Origin: Carettochelys insculpta
Taxonomy: Eukaryota > Chordata > Testudines > Carettochelyidae
DNA length: 64,000 nt
Direction of reading: 5' to 3'
Assembly: GCF_033958435.1 (NCBI RefSeq)
Contig: NC_134144.1
Span: 7,496,010 to 7,560,009, forward strand
Shown here: one piece after another, positions 22,399-32,975 of the stretch
Numbering within the stretch: position 1 is the first letter of the stretch
How the letters are laid out: the number at the start of each line of letters is the position of its first letter
The notes under the pieces: model-generated
What the model was told of the DNA's origin: nothing
Seen by the model: the letters and a program-made list of their open reading frames with translations, nothing else
Databases searched by the model: none
Made by a program: the position numbers and the translations under genes

Positions 22399-23096
22399 GT
22401 TGAGTCCCCCTGCTAAACGCCTCTAACATCCAAAATAAATGTTGGTGATGCCATGTTTTCTGGGCAAAAATGATTCTAATGGAGCAGCTGAGCAGTATGA
22501 ATGTGCTCATCAAAAGTGTCCTTCAAAATTTTGAGCTTCAGCCATGAGAAAGAGGGGGGCAGTGTGGCATTTCAACAAAATTGTAAATGCCCTTCCCTTT
22601 CCCTGTTATTCTAGCAGCCTTCGAACTCATCAGAATATTTAGAAATTTGGAAAAACCAGAGTGCCTTGCCGAATCATAATGACAATTAGTCACTTTACAC
22701 CTGTTGTTTGTGTATGGTTTTTCATGTGGCTACAGGGAAGAAGCATTTTAAAAATACGACAGTATGATTATAAACTACAAAAATTGGCAGGTATAGTTAG
22801 TCGTTCTTGAAGCAGCTTTTAATTTGTCTTCTTTTGTTTAATCGACTAGATTCCAAGTTGACAGTGCCCCTTTAAATGCATCTGAGCATTCATTGTGTTC
22901 CTGTGACATCAGTAGAGCAACTGAAGTTATAAGCACATTTGTTTAAAAAAAACAAACAAAAAAAAAGCAAAAAACAAACAGTGAAGGAGAAGGAGATGTA
23001 TTTCATGAACTTTTTATTTAAAACAATAAGTTTCCGAAATTCTTTAAATTAAACTCTTTTGGCTAAATTTGAAAACTTCTGAAAATAAAGATATAT
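22399..23096 (+). other. ERBB4 intron 2, no recognised element
   Basis: AT-rich intron with an A-rich stretch at about 22945-22980. Nothing else recognised. Confidence 0.5.
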
Positions 23097-23109
23097 CTTG
23101 AAATTTCTG

Positions 23110-23233
23110 CATCTGATGAAGCGGGTCTTTGCCCACGAAAGCTTATGCTCCAAAATATCTGTTAGTCTATAAGGAGCCACAAGACTTCTTGTTGTTCTTG
23201 AAGCTACAGACTAACATGGCTACCTCTCTGATA
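23110..23233 (+). mobile_element. PLE tail insertion, 124 bp, with 13-bp target duplication
   Basis: The tail of the PLE seen at 13730 and 19405, in sense orientation, ending in ACTAACATGGCTACCTCTCT. CTTGAAATTTCTG occurs immediately on both sides (23097-23109 and 23234-23246), a perfect 13-bp target-site duplication. The copy starts only 3 bp before the hammerhead-like CTGATGA, so it is strongly 5'-truncated yet cleanly inserted. Confidence 0.85.
23113..23150 (+). ncRNA. Hammerhead-ribozyme-like core in PLE tail
   Basis: CTGATGA (23113-23119) is followed by a hairpin (23120-23136) with GGG/CCC as its core, then GAAA (23137-23140), then GC-TTAT-GC-T-C (23141-23150). In hammerhead terms these are the C3-A9 box, stem II, the G12-A15.1 box, a 2-bp stem III closed by A15.1-U16.1, and C17 as the cleavage position. 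Stem I is missing because the insertion is truncated just upstream, so self-cleavage of this copy alone is unlikely. Hammerhead motifs are known in Penelope-like elements. Confidence 0.6.
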
Positions 23234-23435
23234 CTTGAAATTTCTGAAAGTCTTCTAATGATAATGAAGCCAGTGTACCAAGATAGACTACAACTGCGCA
23301 TGGGGCTATTGTAGCATACCTAGGCTTGAGAGTGCTAGATTATTACTGATAAATGTTGGCAAACATCCATTTCACTGTTCAAATGAGAAATGATGACACA
23401 AGTATTTACAAACGGGCAGGGAAAGAAAAATCCTA

Positions 23436-23980
23436 TGTGGCTATGTCTGATTACAGGGATTTGGTGGCAGAAGCTTTTGTCAGAAGATGTTTTTCACCAA
23501 AACTTCTGTTGATGCATCGCGGCCAGACTGACAAGCATATTGCAAGAGTTAACTGCACTGTCAACAGAGAGCAGCTGGACTGCCCAGCTGCCCTCTGTAC
23601 AAAACAGCAAACATGGCTGCCTGTGTCCCGGAAGCCCTGTCTGTTGAAAGAGGTCCCCCTGGAATGTCCAGAGCTCATAGAACTGGAAGGGACCTTGGGA
23701 GGTCATTGAGTCCAATCCCCTGCACTCTTGACAAGACCAAGAACCATCCCTGACATACTGTTTTTAAATCTATTTGCCCCAGACTCCTAAATGGCCTCCT
23801 CAAAGATTGAGCTCTGTCAACAGATCTCTGTTGACAGAGGCTTTATACCTCATGGGGAGCAGGATATGACTGTCAACTAAAGTGCCGTGTTCTGTTGATT
23901 TACTGTTGACAGAATACCTTGAGAATCTGGATGTTCCCCCGGATTTTGTAGACAAAAAACCATCTAGTTTAGACATACCC
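23436..23980. mobile_element. MITE-like element (family D), interrupted
   Basis: Starts near GTGGCTATGTCTGATTA and ends TAGTTTAGACATACCC, with TCTGTTGACAGA-type words in both halves. A CR1/SINE tail is inserted at 23677-23811. The left half also shares CACCAAAACTTCTGTTGA-like text with 18233-18642. Confidence 0.6.
23677..23811 (-). mobile_element. SINE/CR1 tail fragment nested in family D MITE
   Basis: TAGAACTGGAAGGGACCTTG, GTCCAATCCCCTGCACTC and the SINE body words CCTAAATGGCCTCCTCAAAG are in antisense order. GAGCTC flanks both sides. It may be a short target duplication, or it may overlap the SINE's own GAGCTC. Confidence 0.7.
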
Positions 23981-23999
23981 TTAGTTCTCACAGACTGTG

Positions 24000-24235
24000 T
24001 CTATATTATGGCATACCATGATCAATCTTCTGGGGATCAATTTTGCCACATGTGTGAAGAAGCGGCAAAATCGATCTCTCTGCTCTTGGCTGTCAGCCCT
24101 TGTACTCTGTGCAGACACACAGAGTAAGGGATGTCCGCATGAGCCCAAAGATCCCTGATTTACAACAGGCAACAAAGTTGATCCTGATATGTCTCTTCTA
24201 CCTACACTAATAGCTTGTGTTAACCAGGCCTTAGT
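24000..24235. mobile_element. MITE-like element (family E)
   Basis: TGTGTCTATATTATGG near the left edge and CCAGGCCTTA at the right. The interior has GATCAATCTTC and GGCAAAATCGATCTCTC, resembling the other family E copies with GTTGATC-type words. Boundaries are approximate. Confidence 0.4.
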
Positions 24236-24400
24236 GTCAAATACCAATAACTCAGACTTCTGAATTAGGCTTTGTAAAAATTGACTAGCGAATGAATAAT
24301 AAACAGGAATAATTCCTGAAAGATATTTACTGTGTATATTTGACATGGGCTGTTGACCATTTTAATGGTTTATAAAGCTTTAACTGTTTTAATTCCACGT

Positions 24401-24451
24401 CTGCTGTCACTGAATAATTATGGACTTCCCCCTAATTTCAGGCAACTCAAA
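24401..24451 (+). repeat. 51-bp direct repeat, copy 1
   Basis: Starts CTGCTGTCACTGAATAATTA and ends GGCAACTCAAA. It recurs almost identically (one inserted G) at 26115-26166, about 1.7 kb away. It matches no repeat family I know. Confidence 0.9.
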
Positions 24452-24460
24452 AACTGAATC

Positions 24461-24874
24461 AAGCTGTATCTACACTTGCATGCCTCGTTTGACAGAGACA
24501 TGCAAACGAAGGAAATTGAAAATGCAAATGAGGCACTGATTTATATATCTGGCACCTCATTTGCATAATCTTTTCGAAACAGCTTTTTTCGAAAGAAAAA
24601 AATCAGCGTAGATGGGGCTCTTTCGAAAATAAACTTCCTCAAAAGAACCTTTCTTCCTGAAACAAAATTTCGAGGAGTAAAGGGTCTTTGAAGTAATGAG
24701 GGCTCTTCGAAGTGCCCATGGCTACACATATGCCGGCACTTCAAAATTTGATGCTTCGAAGTTGCCACGGGGGAAAATTAGCCTAATGAAGTGCTGCGTA
24801 TTTACCACAGCACTTCATTAGTAATCTCCTGTAGCCCTGATTACCATGCCCTCTTCCAAGTGTAGACAAGCCCT
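24461..24874. mobile_element. Foldback MITE (family C)
   Basis: Left AAGCTGTATCTACACTTGC and right CCAAGTGTAGACAAGCCC are inverted. The arms contain GCACCTCATTTGCATAATC and GAAAATAAACTTCCTC / AACAAAATTTCGAGG words. Family text recurs at 51926-52769. Non-coding. Confidence 0.7.
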
Positions 24875-25304
24875 TAAAATTAAGCTTATGCAGAAGTCTT
24901 CATCTAAATAAACCTGTAAATAAACAGTAATAGACAAACAACTTATAAGAGATTCCGCAAGCAGCTCCATGCAGATTAACTCCTGTGTCCGTTGAAGCCC
25001 TGCTGAAGTCAGCAGAGCTCTGTGCTGTGGAGACATTACCATTCAAATCTGCTGGCCCAGTTGGGACCAATTAGAACTAGTTGAAATGTTTGGAATGAAA
25101 GGGTTTGGGGGATATTCTTGGTCAAAAATGGCCTATTTATTTTGTCTAATTTTTTGTCTTTAGGGGGAAGCTGTGCCTTTTAAAAACTTATTTTAAATCC
25201 AAAATGTTCTCAGATGTGATTCAAGTGGTTTTCATTGATTCAAGCCAGGCCTTCAGTCAACTAAATGTTTGGTAGCCCATTTTGAGAACAGTTTTGACAA
25301 TGTT

Positions 25305-25495
25305 TCAGATGCGTAGCTGTGTTAGCTGGTTCAGCAACAACAGTGAGGACTCTTATTCGTACCTTATATATTAATTCAGTTATTCAGACATAAGCTTACA
25401 TGAGATGTATCTGACAAAGTGGTTTGCAGCCCATGAAAGCTTATGCCCAAATATAATTGTTAGTTTTTAAGGTGCCACAGGATTCCTCGTTTGAC
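25305..25495. mobile_element. Palindromic PLE tail copy, decayed
   Basis: The left part GTAGCTGTGTTAGCTGG is the antisense of a PLE 3' end. The right part has CATGAAAGCTTATGCCC and TTAAGGTGCCACAGGATTCC in sense. The two arms are diverged inverted copies around a loop at about 25400-25440. The loop keeps CTGACAAAGTGG...CCCATGAAAGC, a mutated hammerhead-like core lying opposite to the arm with the complete 3' end. Confidence 0.7.
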
Positions 25496-25694
25496 ACTTG
25501 ACTGTTTTTCATAAAAAGTTAGGGGGTGAAGTGAGATCAAATGGGTAAATTTCAAACACTTCCTGAAGGAAAAATGTTGAATTTCATTCAGCAATTTGGT
25601 CTCAGTTAAAAGTGAAAAACTCTGGTGTTTTCGATATTAACTCCTCCAAACCAATTCTCTTGTCCACTTGCCTCTCCCATGTGCAGATGTCCTA

Positions 25695-26114
25695 GGATAT
25701 GTCTGTGCAGCCATTATTTCGAAATAGCTATCCTAACGTCTACATGACGCAACTGCTATTTTGAAATAAATTCAGGGTAGGGTTTGGGTTATAATTTTTC
25801 AAAATAAAAAAATAAATTCAAAATAGCAGACCTCTTATTTTGAAATTGGTAAACCTCATTTCACAAGGAATAGTACCCATTTTGAAATAGCTATTTCAAA
25901 ATAGATGTTTTTAGATGGGGAATAGTGCCTATTTTGAAATAAGCCATAGTTCGTCCACTGTCTCTGTTTGCCAGATAGGCTCTCTATATATGTACATGAT
26001 GTATTTTGAAATAGCTAAGTTCTATTTCTAAACACATTTGTGTGTGTAGCAGCCTTATTTCAAAACCAGCTATTCTGGAATAGCTATTCTGGAACATCTT
26101 ATTTTGGAGTAAGA
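25695..26114. mobile_element. MITE (family B), truncated at its right end
   Basis: Left end GGATATGTCTGTGCAGCC, then repeated TATTTCGAAATA / TATTTTGAAATA words and CATTTTGAAATAGC, as in 32976-33374 and 41101-41365. The expected right end (TAGACATACCC-like) is missing. Similarity stops at 26114, exactly where the second 51-bp direct repeat begins. Confidence 0.7.
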
Positions 26115-26166
26115 CTGCTGTCACTGAATAATTATGGGACTTCCCCCTAATTTCAGGCAACTCAAA
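26115..26166 (+). repeat. 51-bp direct repeat, copy 2
   Basis: Near-identical to 24401-24451. Its left edge coincides with the truncation point of the family B MITE. Sequence after both copies differs (AACTGAATC versus GATTAGTG), so only this short block was copied. Confidence 0.9.
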
Positions 26167-26812
26167 GATTAGTGAAAACAGAAAAATGCTTAAAAATAAA
26201 CTTTGATGCTATCCATTGAAACAACAACAAAAATCAAATTCTGCCAAGCCTAAGAGGCCTCTCAACCTTGCTATATTCATTGGGCCACCATTAAATACTT
26301 ACTTCAAAATAACTTATTTAAAGATACCATTAATCTAGAAGACATACCCTGCCTTTTCTTCAGCCAAAATTCACTTGCCAATACCATAAATTGCTTCTTT
26401 TCCCATATAAAAATTAGTGCCTTGCTAACGCAATCATGCGTTTGGGACAACAAAACAGTTATTTCATTTTTGGTACTTGTATGGTGCTATCTGGATTTAT
26501 TTATGACACAGCTTTAGAACCGGATTCTAATCTCAGATATGTAATTTATCACCACATATTTCAGCAAGAAAGTACCGTTTAAAATATCAAACTTTCACAC
26601 GTACAGGATGATGCAGATAGAAAGAAGAATCTCCTCACTGGCCCTTGATTTCTGCTGCCCAAGCCAACATCAGTGTACAAAATTTACATTGAATTACCAG
26701 TTCTTATACATAATTTGTTTGCATCTGTGGAACTGAAACCTCAGTTGTGGCATTGGAGTGTTTGCTAATGCTCTGGAAAGCCTGAATGCCTCATCATTTA
26801 GAAGGGAATTAT
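26167..26812 (+). other. ERBB4 intron 2, 3' portion before the exon
   Basis: No named repeat seen. Lower repeat density than upstream is expected close to an exon. Confidence 0.5.
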
Positions 26813-26843
26813 TTCTAACAGGGGTGTTGCTTGTCTCTTTCAG
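26813..26843 (+). promoter_or_regulatory. ERBB4: 3' splice site of ERBB4 intron 2
   Basis: A branch-point-like TTCTAAC lies at 26813-26819, with its adenine about 25 nt before the splice AG. The pyrimidine-rich stretch TTGCTTGTCTCTTTCAG follows and ends at 26843. This fixes the exon start at 26844. Confidence 0.85.
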
Positions 26844-27030
26844 TCTATCCGAGAAGTCACGGGATATGTCCTGGTAGCTTTGAATCAGTTTGAGTACCTC
26901 CCATTAGAGAACCTACGCATCATTCGTGGGACAAAACTCTACGAAGACCGATATGCCTTGGAGATATTTCTTAACTACAGAAAGGATGGCAATTTTGGAC
27001 TCAGGGAGCTTGGCCTGAAGAATTTGACTG
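26844..27030 (+). CDS. ERBB4: ERBB4 exon 3 (partial CDS, receptor L domain I)
   Basis: Internal exon of the neuregulin receptor tyrosine kinase ERBB4, a plasma-membrane protein. The exon encodes part of extracellular L domain I (about residues 79-140 of the human protein), which helps form the ligand site. It opens in phase 0 as [15 protein letters not shown], continues through [19 protein letters not shown] and [16 protein letters not shown], and ends one base into the next codon. There are 62 codons and no stop. The length (187 bp) and phases (0 in, 1 out) match exon 3 of vertebrate ERBB4. It is preceded by a pyrimidine tract plus CAG (26831-26843) and followed by GTAAGG (27031-27036). From memory of the human protein, four residues differ: V to I near the start, R to E before YLPLEN, A to E before IFLNY, and Q to R before ELGLKN. 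EGFR, ERBB2 and ERBB3 are more divergent here, so ERBB4 is the best call. Confidence 0.95.
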
Positions 27031-27036
27031 GTAAGG
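27031..27036 (+). promoter_or_regulatory. ERBB4: 5' splice site of ERBB4 intron 3
   Basis: GTAAGG directly follows ACTG at the exon end, close to the consensus U1 site. It gives the 187-bp exon length expected for this exon. Confidence 0.9.
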
Positions 27037-30000
27037 AAAACACCTATAAATAACTGATAACTCATAATAGCGGTTGAGCCTGTCCCTGTTGAATGTTTAC
27101 ACAGATGTGCCTGGATACTGGCATTATAGGTGTACCTAGAGAGATAGGCATGCCGAAGATAGTATACAGTTGACAGATATTTAGATGTCTAATCTGATTA
27201 CATTTTTGGTGCCTAGCAATAGTATTTCTGGTCTTCATCAAGTATATTATGATTTCACAATCCAAGGGTTGGTACTGGCTAGAGGGAATGGTCCAGATTA
27301 TAGCATTTTCTGGAAGGAAGTAACCAGGAGAAAAGTGTTCAGTGGCTGAAAATGTAGATATGAAACAGGCTTTGAAAGAACAGGGCTAGATTTTCTGACA
27401 GTGTAAATTGGCATAGCCCCTCTGAAGTCAAGCAAGTTGCATCAGTTTACTCCAGCAGTGATCAGGCCTGGATGAAGAGGTGTATCTATCTCTAGGGCAT
27501 ACACATATGCACTGACTTCATTCCATCTTATGTTTTTCTTCTGATTGAACTCTTGCTTGTATGAATGAGAAATATTTAAAACAGTAGATGAACTTTCACA
27601 AATTTGTCTTCCAAAGACGTGTATGTCAGTGGCTTTATGATTGTCAGTTTGTTGCTTTGATACAATTTCCTTGACACACAAATGTCTTCAGAATCAGCAC
27701 TGGCATCCATTTTCTTCTTTTAATTTGTGTTTGGGGTCATGTTCTAAAATGGTGCAAATTAGCCTGGAGCTGTTGTGCCCCGGTATATCCACACGTATTT
27801 GGTGCATATGTGATTGAAAGTCAGATTGGTAACTCTGGTAAGCTTACAGCAGAATGCAGGGAGAAGCTCTGCAAATTTCTCCAGGGAGTTCATTCACTTT
27901 ATTTATCACTGGTACCACATGAGAAGAGGGTGCTAACTATGATCATTTCACATGATGCTCTGGGGGCTTTGTCATGTGAAAGCACTCTGCTTGTGGCTAA
28001 ATGCAGACCGTGAACTGGAACCCCAACTGAATTTGAAGTTTGATCTTTATTAGAAAATGGTGTAGTTCAAGCCTTTTTGAACTGTGTTTGGGAATCTCTC
28101 ATCTCCATCTCAAGACATTTTCTATGTTATTGTATAAAACGGTTGATACGCCTGAGAGTAGTTCCTTTCTGTTCACATCTTGCTGGTTTGCCTGAAATTA
28201 TCAGGTGCTTTTAGAAAGAGAAACAGCAGACTTGATTTGACCTAGGAATTCACAAATGCTCCCGTGATTGTTATATTACATACCGTGCCCTCCTACTACA
28301 CTACACTACCGTTCAAAAACATGGAGTTTTTTTTTTTCCAAAAGACCTATGAGCATAAATCACTGCTGCCTAGATTTTTGAAGTTGGATGAACGTTGCTT
28401 GGCATTGATGGAATTTAGACTTGTGCCTAATTTCTATTGAAAATGTTATATAAGACTCCTAACTCAGTGAGACATTGCAAGGGAGAGTTCAGCAGTGCCT
28501 AAATAGCTTTCAGACTCTGGGTGTAAGGTGCTTGGGAAAACTTTGATGTTTTGAATTAAGCTTAAAGCCTTAGACTCCTCAGTCACTTTTAGAACTGGAA
28601 TTTATGCTCCTATTTTTTTCTCATGATCTGCAACCCCCTTCGTCATCCTCATCTGCATTATCCTCCAAGCTGCCTATTCCAGGGAACTCTGGAGACATTT
28701 AGGAAACAAAGGATGTTGTGGTTTACACAAGAGTGCACTGCACTTTGTGGATTGCAAAGCATGTAACAGAAGAGCCAGTTACTTTCCACCTGTAACAACC
28801 TGTTGAGCTGCAACATGCCATGAATCATTGCTAACAGAACATTTTTTCCTGGCTACAAAAGAGAATCTGAAGCATTTTTATTTAAAAAAGAAAATCCGAA
28901 TATCACTGTAGTCCTGTAAATAACTCCTTAGGAGAAAACCATCAGAGTTCATTTGCAATACCAGGTGGCGTTAGGCTGTCTGTGAGGGCAGACAGAGCTC
29001 AACAACCCATGTTTTAAATAACTGAGCTCCCTTGGTGGTGCTGATCCCTGCAGAGGGTAACTTTGAAGGACAGACAGTACTGCTTTCCTACTGGCTGTCA
29101 AACTCAGAATCAGACCATGCAGAGAACCATTTCTTAAGGTGCTTTTTGAGACCACGGTGCACCGAGCAATATTTTTTTATGTGGAACACCTGTGAAAATT
29201 TTCCTCAAAAAATTGTTGTCAGACTACGAACAATGCCTAACAGCAACATATACACCAAAACCAAAATGAAGTAATTTAGTCAGGAATCATAGCAATGACA
29301 AAGTAATGTTGTATCTGGTTTTAATAACAGAAAATAGATACCATGCACTCATGGTATCAAAAAAGGGTCAGACGCTCAAAGTACACCTGTGAGTTGTTTG
29401 CGGAATGGCAATGTTCCGCAGAACGTAGTCTAAGAAACACGGGTATGGAGTACACACATGGAGTGCACACATCACGGTATGCAGTTGCGGCATTACTTAC
29501 CTCATCAGCCACATAATGGCAAACTTTATTTTCTCTGTTGTGCTCATCACCCTGGTATGACTGCTCCCCTTAGTCTCCGAAGACCTCCATCCATTTTATT
29601 CCTCTTCCTCACCTCAGTTTACATTTCCTTTCTCTCCGCAATGAGGATTCTTCTTACCTTCTGATAGAAGGTGTTCACCCACACGGTCTGTGGATTCATG
29701 TAACTTGGAATATATGTAAGCTTCAGCACCCCCACCACCCTTTGCCCTGTAGGCTTTAATTTGGGCAGCTAACGTAGAATGAAAGCCAAATTGCAACCTC
29801 TTACATGCTCTTTTGGAACCAAGTTAGATAATGCAGCTAAGCTAACCTGAATAAAGAGCACACTTTTTGTTTTGTTTTGCACTGTGGCCATACCTGTAGA
29901 TTAAAGAGCATCCAGAATAGACACCAGAGGGGTTGGCTTTTTTAGCAGACACTTAGACATGACTTTGCTGGCTCATAGTGTGAAACAGCTGCCGCTTTGT

Positions 30001-31374
30001 GTTCCCGGCTCAGGCTTTCATTCCTGAACCAGCTGTAGGATCAAGTTCACTGTTCATTTGACGCAGAGACATTACTGGTAAAGGCCACTTTTGTACATCT
30101 GGCACAGCATCAAATCCAGGCCCCGTCTTAGGGCAAGGAAGTTATCTCAGGCCTCATGCCTTCAGGGCCCCACGCTCCAGTAGACTGTAGCATTCACCAC
30201 CTAGTCTCAGCATGCGGTCTTGAGCCCCACAAACTCTTTGACTGGACCCTGGCCAAACCTACACAGAAAATAATTTACTTTTCCTTTCTTTCAAGGAAGC
30301 CTCAGAATACTACCCATTGTTCAGCCTCTGGTCTCTTTTTATAATGGAATATTGGTGGTTGCATCCTTGTCACGCCTTCCCTGGGAATGTATTCCTCAAG
30401 AGGTGTCACTGTCTCTAGCAATAAAAGTGGCTAGCCCCATTACGTTTTAGACTTGTGAGCACCTTGCTTGGAAGTTGGAAGGATGAGGCAATGTTGCAGG
30501 GGGGAGAATAATATGGAGGAGGCACCAGGAAATGAATCTAAGAGCACGTGGGTAGCATGCCAACGGCAGTTGTACCATCTCTGTAAATAGTTTTCTTAAG
30601 AAAACCTCCAGGTTTATGAGCATGGCGCCCTTTCATGCTGTTACCCAGGGTGTCAGGTGGCTCTTCTGAATGCACAAGAACAGCTGACAGGTGCAGAAGA
30701 TGGACTAATGGATACTTCCAACCAGGGATGGCAGGTATCATAGTCAGGGAAAGACAATGCTTTCCCGACTGCCTCACCTGGTGCAGCCCATGCTCCACTG
30801 GAGGCCCCCAGTCTTCCTCCCCTAGCCTGCTCGTGCTGTGGCTGTGCTGGTGGCAGGCAAACAGGGGGCTGTGTCCCACCGCCTCTCCTCCAAGCACTGC
30901 GACTGGTGGCTTGGCTGGGGAAGAGTGGCTGGGGGAAGCTGCAGCTGCTCCCCCTGCCAGCTTCCACAGTCACAGTCTGGGGGGGTGAACAATCCCATTC
31001 TACGTGTTTGGTGGGCAGGGGAGGAGGAGGATGGGCAGAGGCCAGCGGCTACATTGGGGGTGGAGCCTCAGTGTGGGGGTAGGGCTGGGGTGGCTTGCTT
31101 CCCCACGCCCTGTGGTCACCCATTGCCCATGCTTTCAGCTAATCGAAATATTGCCTCGCTCGCGCATGACCCATCGCCATTTGGAATACTGCTGGCGCAT
31201 GAGCTGTCTTCTCCATAATCTGCCTCATATTGTAACTATCATCTCCAGGGTGTATTAATATTTAACACTTGTTTGCTGCTACCTTCAGTACAGGCTTAGA
31301 ATATACACTGTTCTTCCTAGCTGTATGAAATCTAACCCAGGGTTGTGGAAGTCAATGACATTACACCTTTCACA
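27037..31374 (+). other. ERBB4 intron 3, first 4.3 kb, no recognised element
   Basis: Unclassified intron. It includes a GC-rich stretch at about 30520-31100 that is open in several frames on both strands. Those frames overlap, are low-complexity (serine, proline and glycine rich) and lack splice support. Exon 4 of ERBB4 was not found here. Confidence 0.5.
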
Positions 31375-31810
31375 GGCCGTGTCTACACGAGCCCCAAACT
31401 TCGAAATGGCCACGCAAATGGCCATTTCGAAGTTTACTAATGAAGTGATGAAATGCATATTCAGCACTTCATTAGCATGCGGGTGGCTGCGGCGCTTCGA
31501 AATTGACGCGCCTCGCCGCTGTGCGTCTCATCCCTATGGGGCTCCTTTTCGAAAGGACCCTGCCTACTTCGAAGTCCCCTTATTCCCATGAGCTGATGGG
31601 AATAAGGGGACTTCGAAGTAGGCGGGGTCCTTTCGAAAAGGAGCCCTGTCGGGACGAGCTGCGCGGCGGCGAGGCGCGTCAATTTCGAAGTGCCGCGGCC
31701 GCCCGCATGCTTATGAAGTGCTGAATATGCATTTCATCACTTCATTAGTAAACTTCGAAATGGCCATTTGCGTGGCCATTTCGAAGTTTGGGGCTCGTGT
31801 AGACGTAGCC
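31375..31810. mobile_element. Foldback MITE (family A), near-perfect palindrome
   Basis: The arms are inverted copies over about 217 bp with roughly a dozen mismatches by eye, meeting at CCCATGAGCTGATGGG near 31592. Ends are GGCCGTGTCTACACG and CGTGTAGACGTAGCC. The arms hold several TTCGAA sites and many intact CpGs, which suggests a recent insertion. ACA (31372-31374) and ACG (31811-31813) fit a 3-bp duplication with one change. Open frames across it are mirror images of each other and are not genes. Confidence 0.9.
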
Positions 31811-32883
31811 ACGGTTGGGTTAGCTGTTATCACATGTCACCATATCACAGCAGCTCCATATCAAGGTCAGAAACAATCATCATAACCCCAGTCTCGTACT
31901 TAATTTAAAATGAAATGATCTCTACTAGTCCCCATTTCTGCAGCTTGCTCTTCATTGCCGGCTACAACAGATTGAAACTTGTGTGGTGCAATTATTCCAG
32001 CTAATTAAACCATGGAAGTAACCTCTGAACTACATATGATCCTGGTAAAGCTCTTCTTCTTGGCCTTTTGCCTTGGCCAAACAATTAAGGCATTTTTGCT
32101 CTGTTTGTACAGTGAAGTCCTGCTCTGCTAATGCAGATTTACTGTGTCATTCTTCCCCACACTAAATGGATACCTCCAGCAGTCATTGAGACATGTGCTT
32201 GGTGCTGTACAAGGTATGCACATAGACACATTGCTATTAACAACTGAAGGCTAGAGACTGAAACATAATTGTATCCCCTTCCCATAGGTAAAGACAATAT
32301 TTTATATTTTCCTAACCAATTATTTTATTCTTTGCCATATGTTGTTGACAGCTGTGTTTTTATTGTCTAGAGCTATTTCATACCTAAACTCAACTCTAAA
32401 TTTTTGTTCCCTGTAAGTTTCATTCAAATGACACATACAAATGGCCTGTTCTAGTCTACCTTTATACCACACAAAGTGCTCAATCCCAGCATCAGCTGCC
32501 ACTTGAAGTCTCCATTAACCTTGGTGGCAGTTCTGTGAGTGAAATGACAATAGGAGCAGTTCCTAGAAATTGGGGCTATCAAAGCATATTTCTCACGTTA
32601 GGCTATAAAATTATAATCACAGACCTCTGAAATCTACAGGCAATTATTCCACATGTGTATCAAAAGCAAACAGATGTTACGCTAACAAACTGGCTGCTGA
32701 CATCTCAGCGGGGCTCCACTAGCAATCTTCATAATTTGTGCCCTTACTATGAAGACACCCTTAAGGTAAAATGCACGTTTAAGGTATTGAGCATATTATA
32801 AACAGTGTGGGATTAACAGCATGCAATATGTGCACACTGAGACTGTGCTTCTCCTTCCATTCATTAAGAATGATCTAGTGCAG
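31811..32883 (+). other. ERBB4 intron 3, no recognised element
   Basis: Unclassified AT-rich intron. Confidence 0.5.
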
Positions 32884-32975
32884 GGGTTTTTAAACTGGGA
32901 TTGTGAGGTTATTGCATGGGGAGTCACAAGCTGTTAGCCTTCACCCCAAATCGCGCTGTGCTTCCAGCATTTTCA
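32884..32975. mobile_element. hAT-like fragment, one end
   Basis: CAGGGGTTTTTAAACTGGG is a typical hAT-type terminus and follows GATCTAGTG, a hAT-like target. The right end was not found. A family B MITE begins immediately after. Confidence 0.4.
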
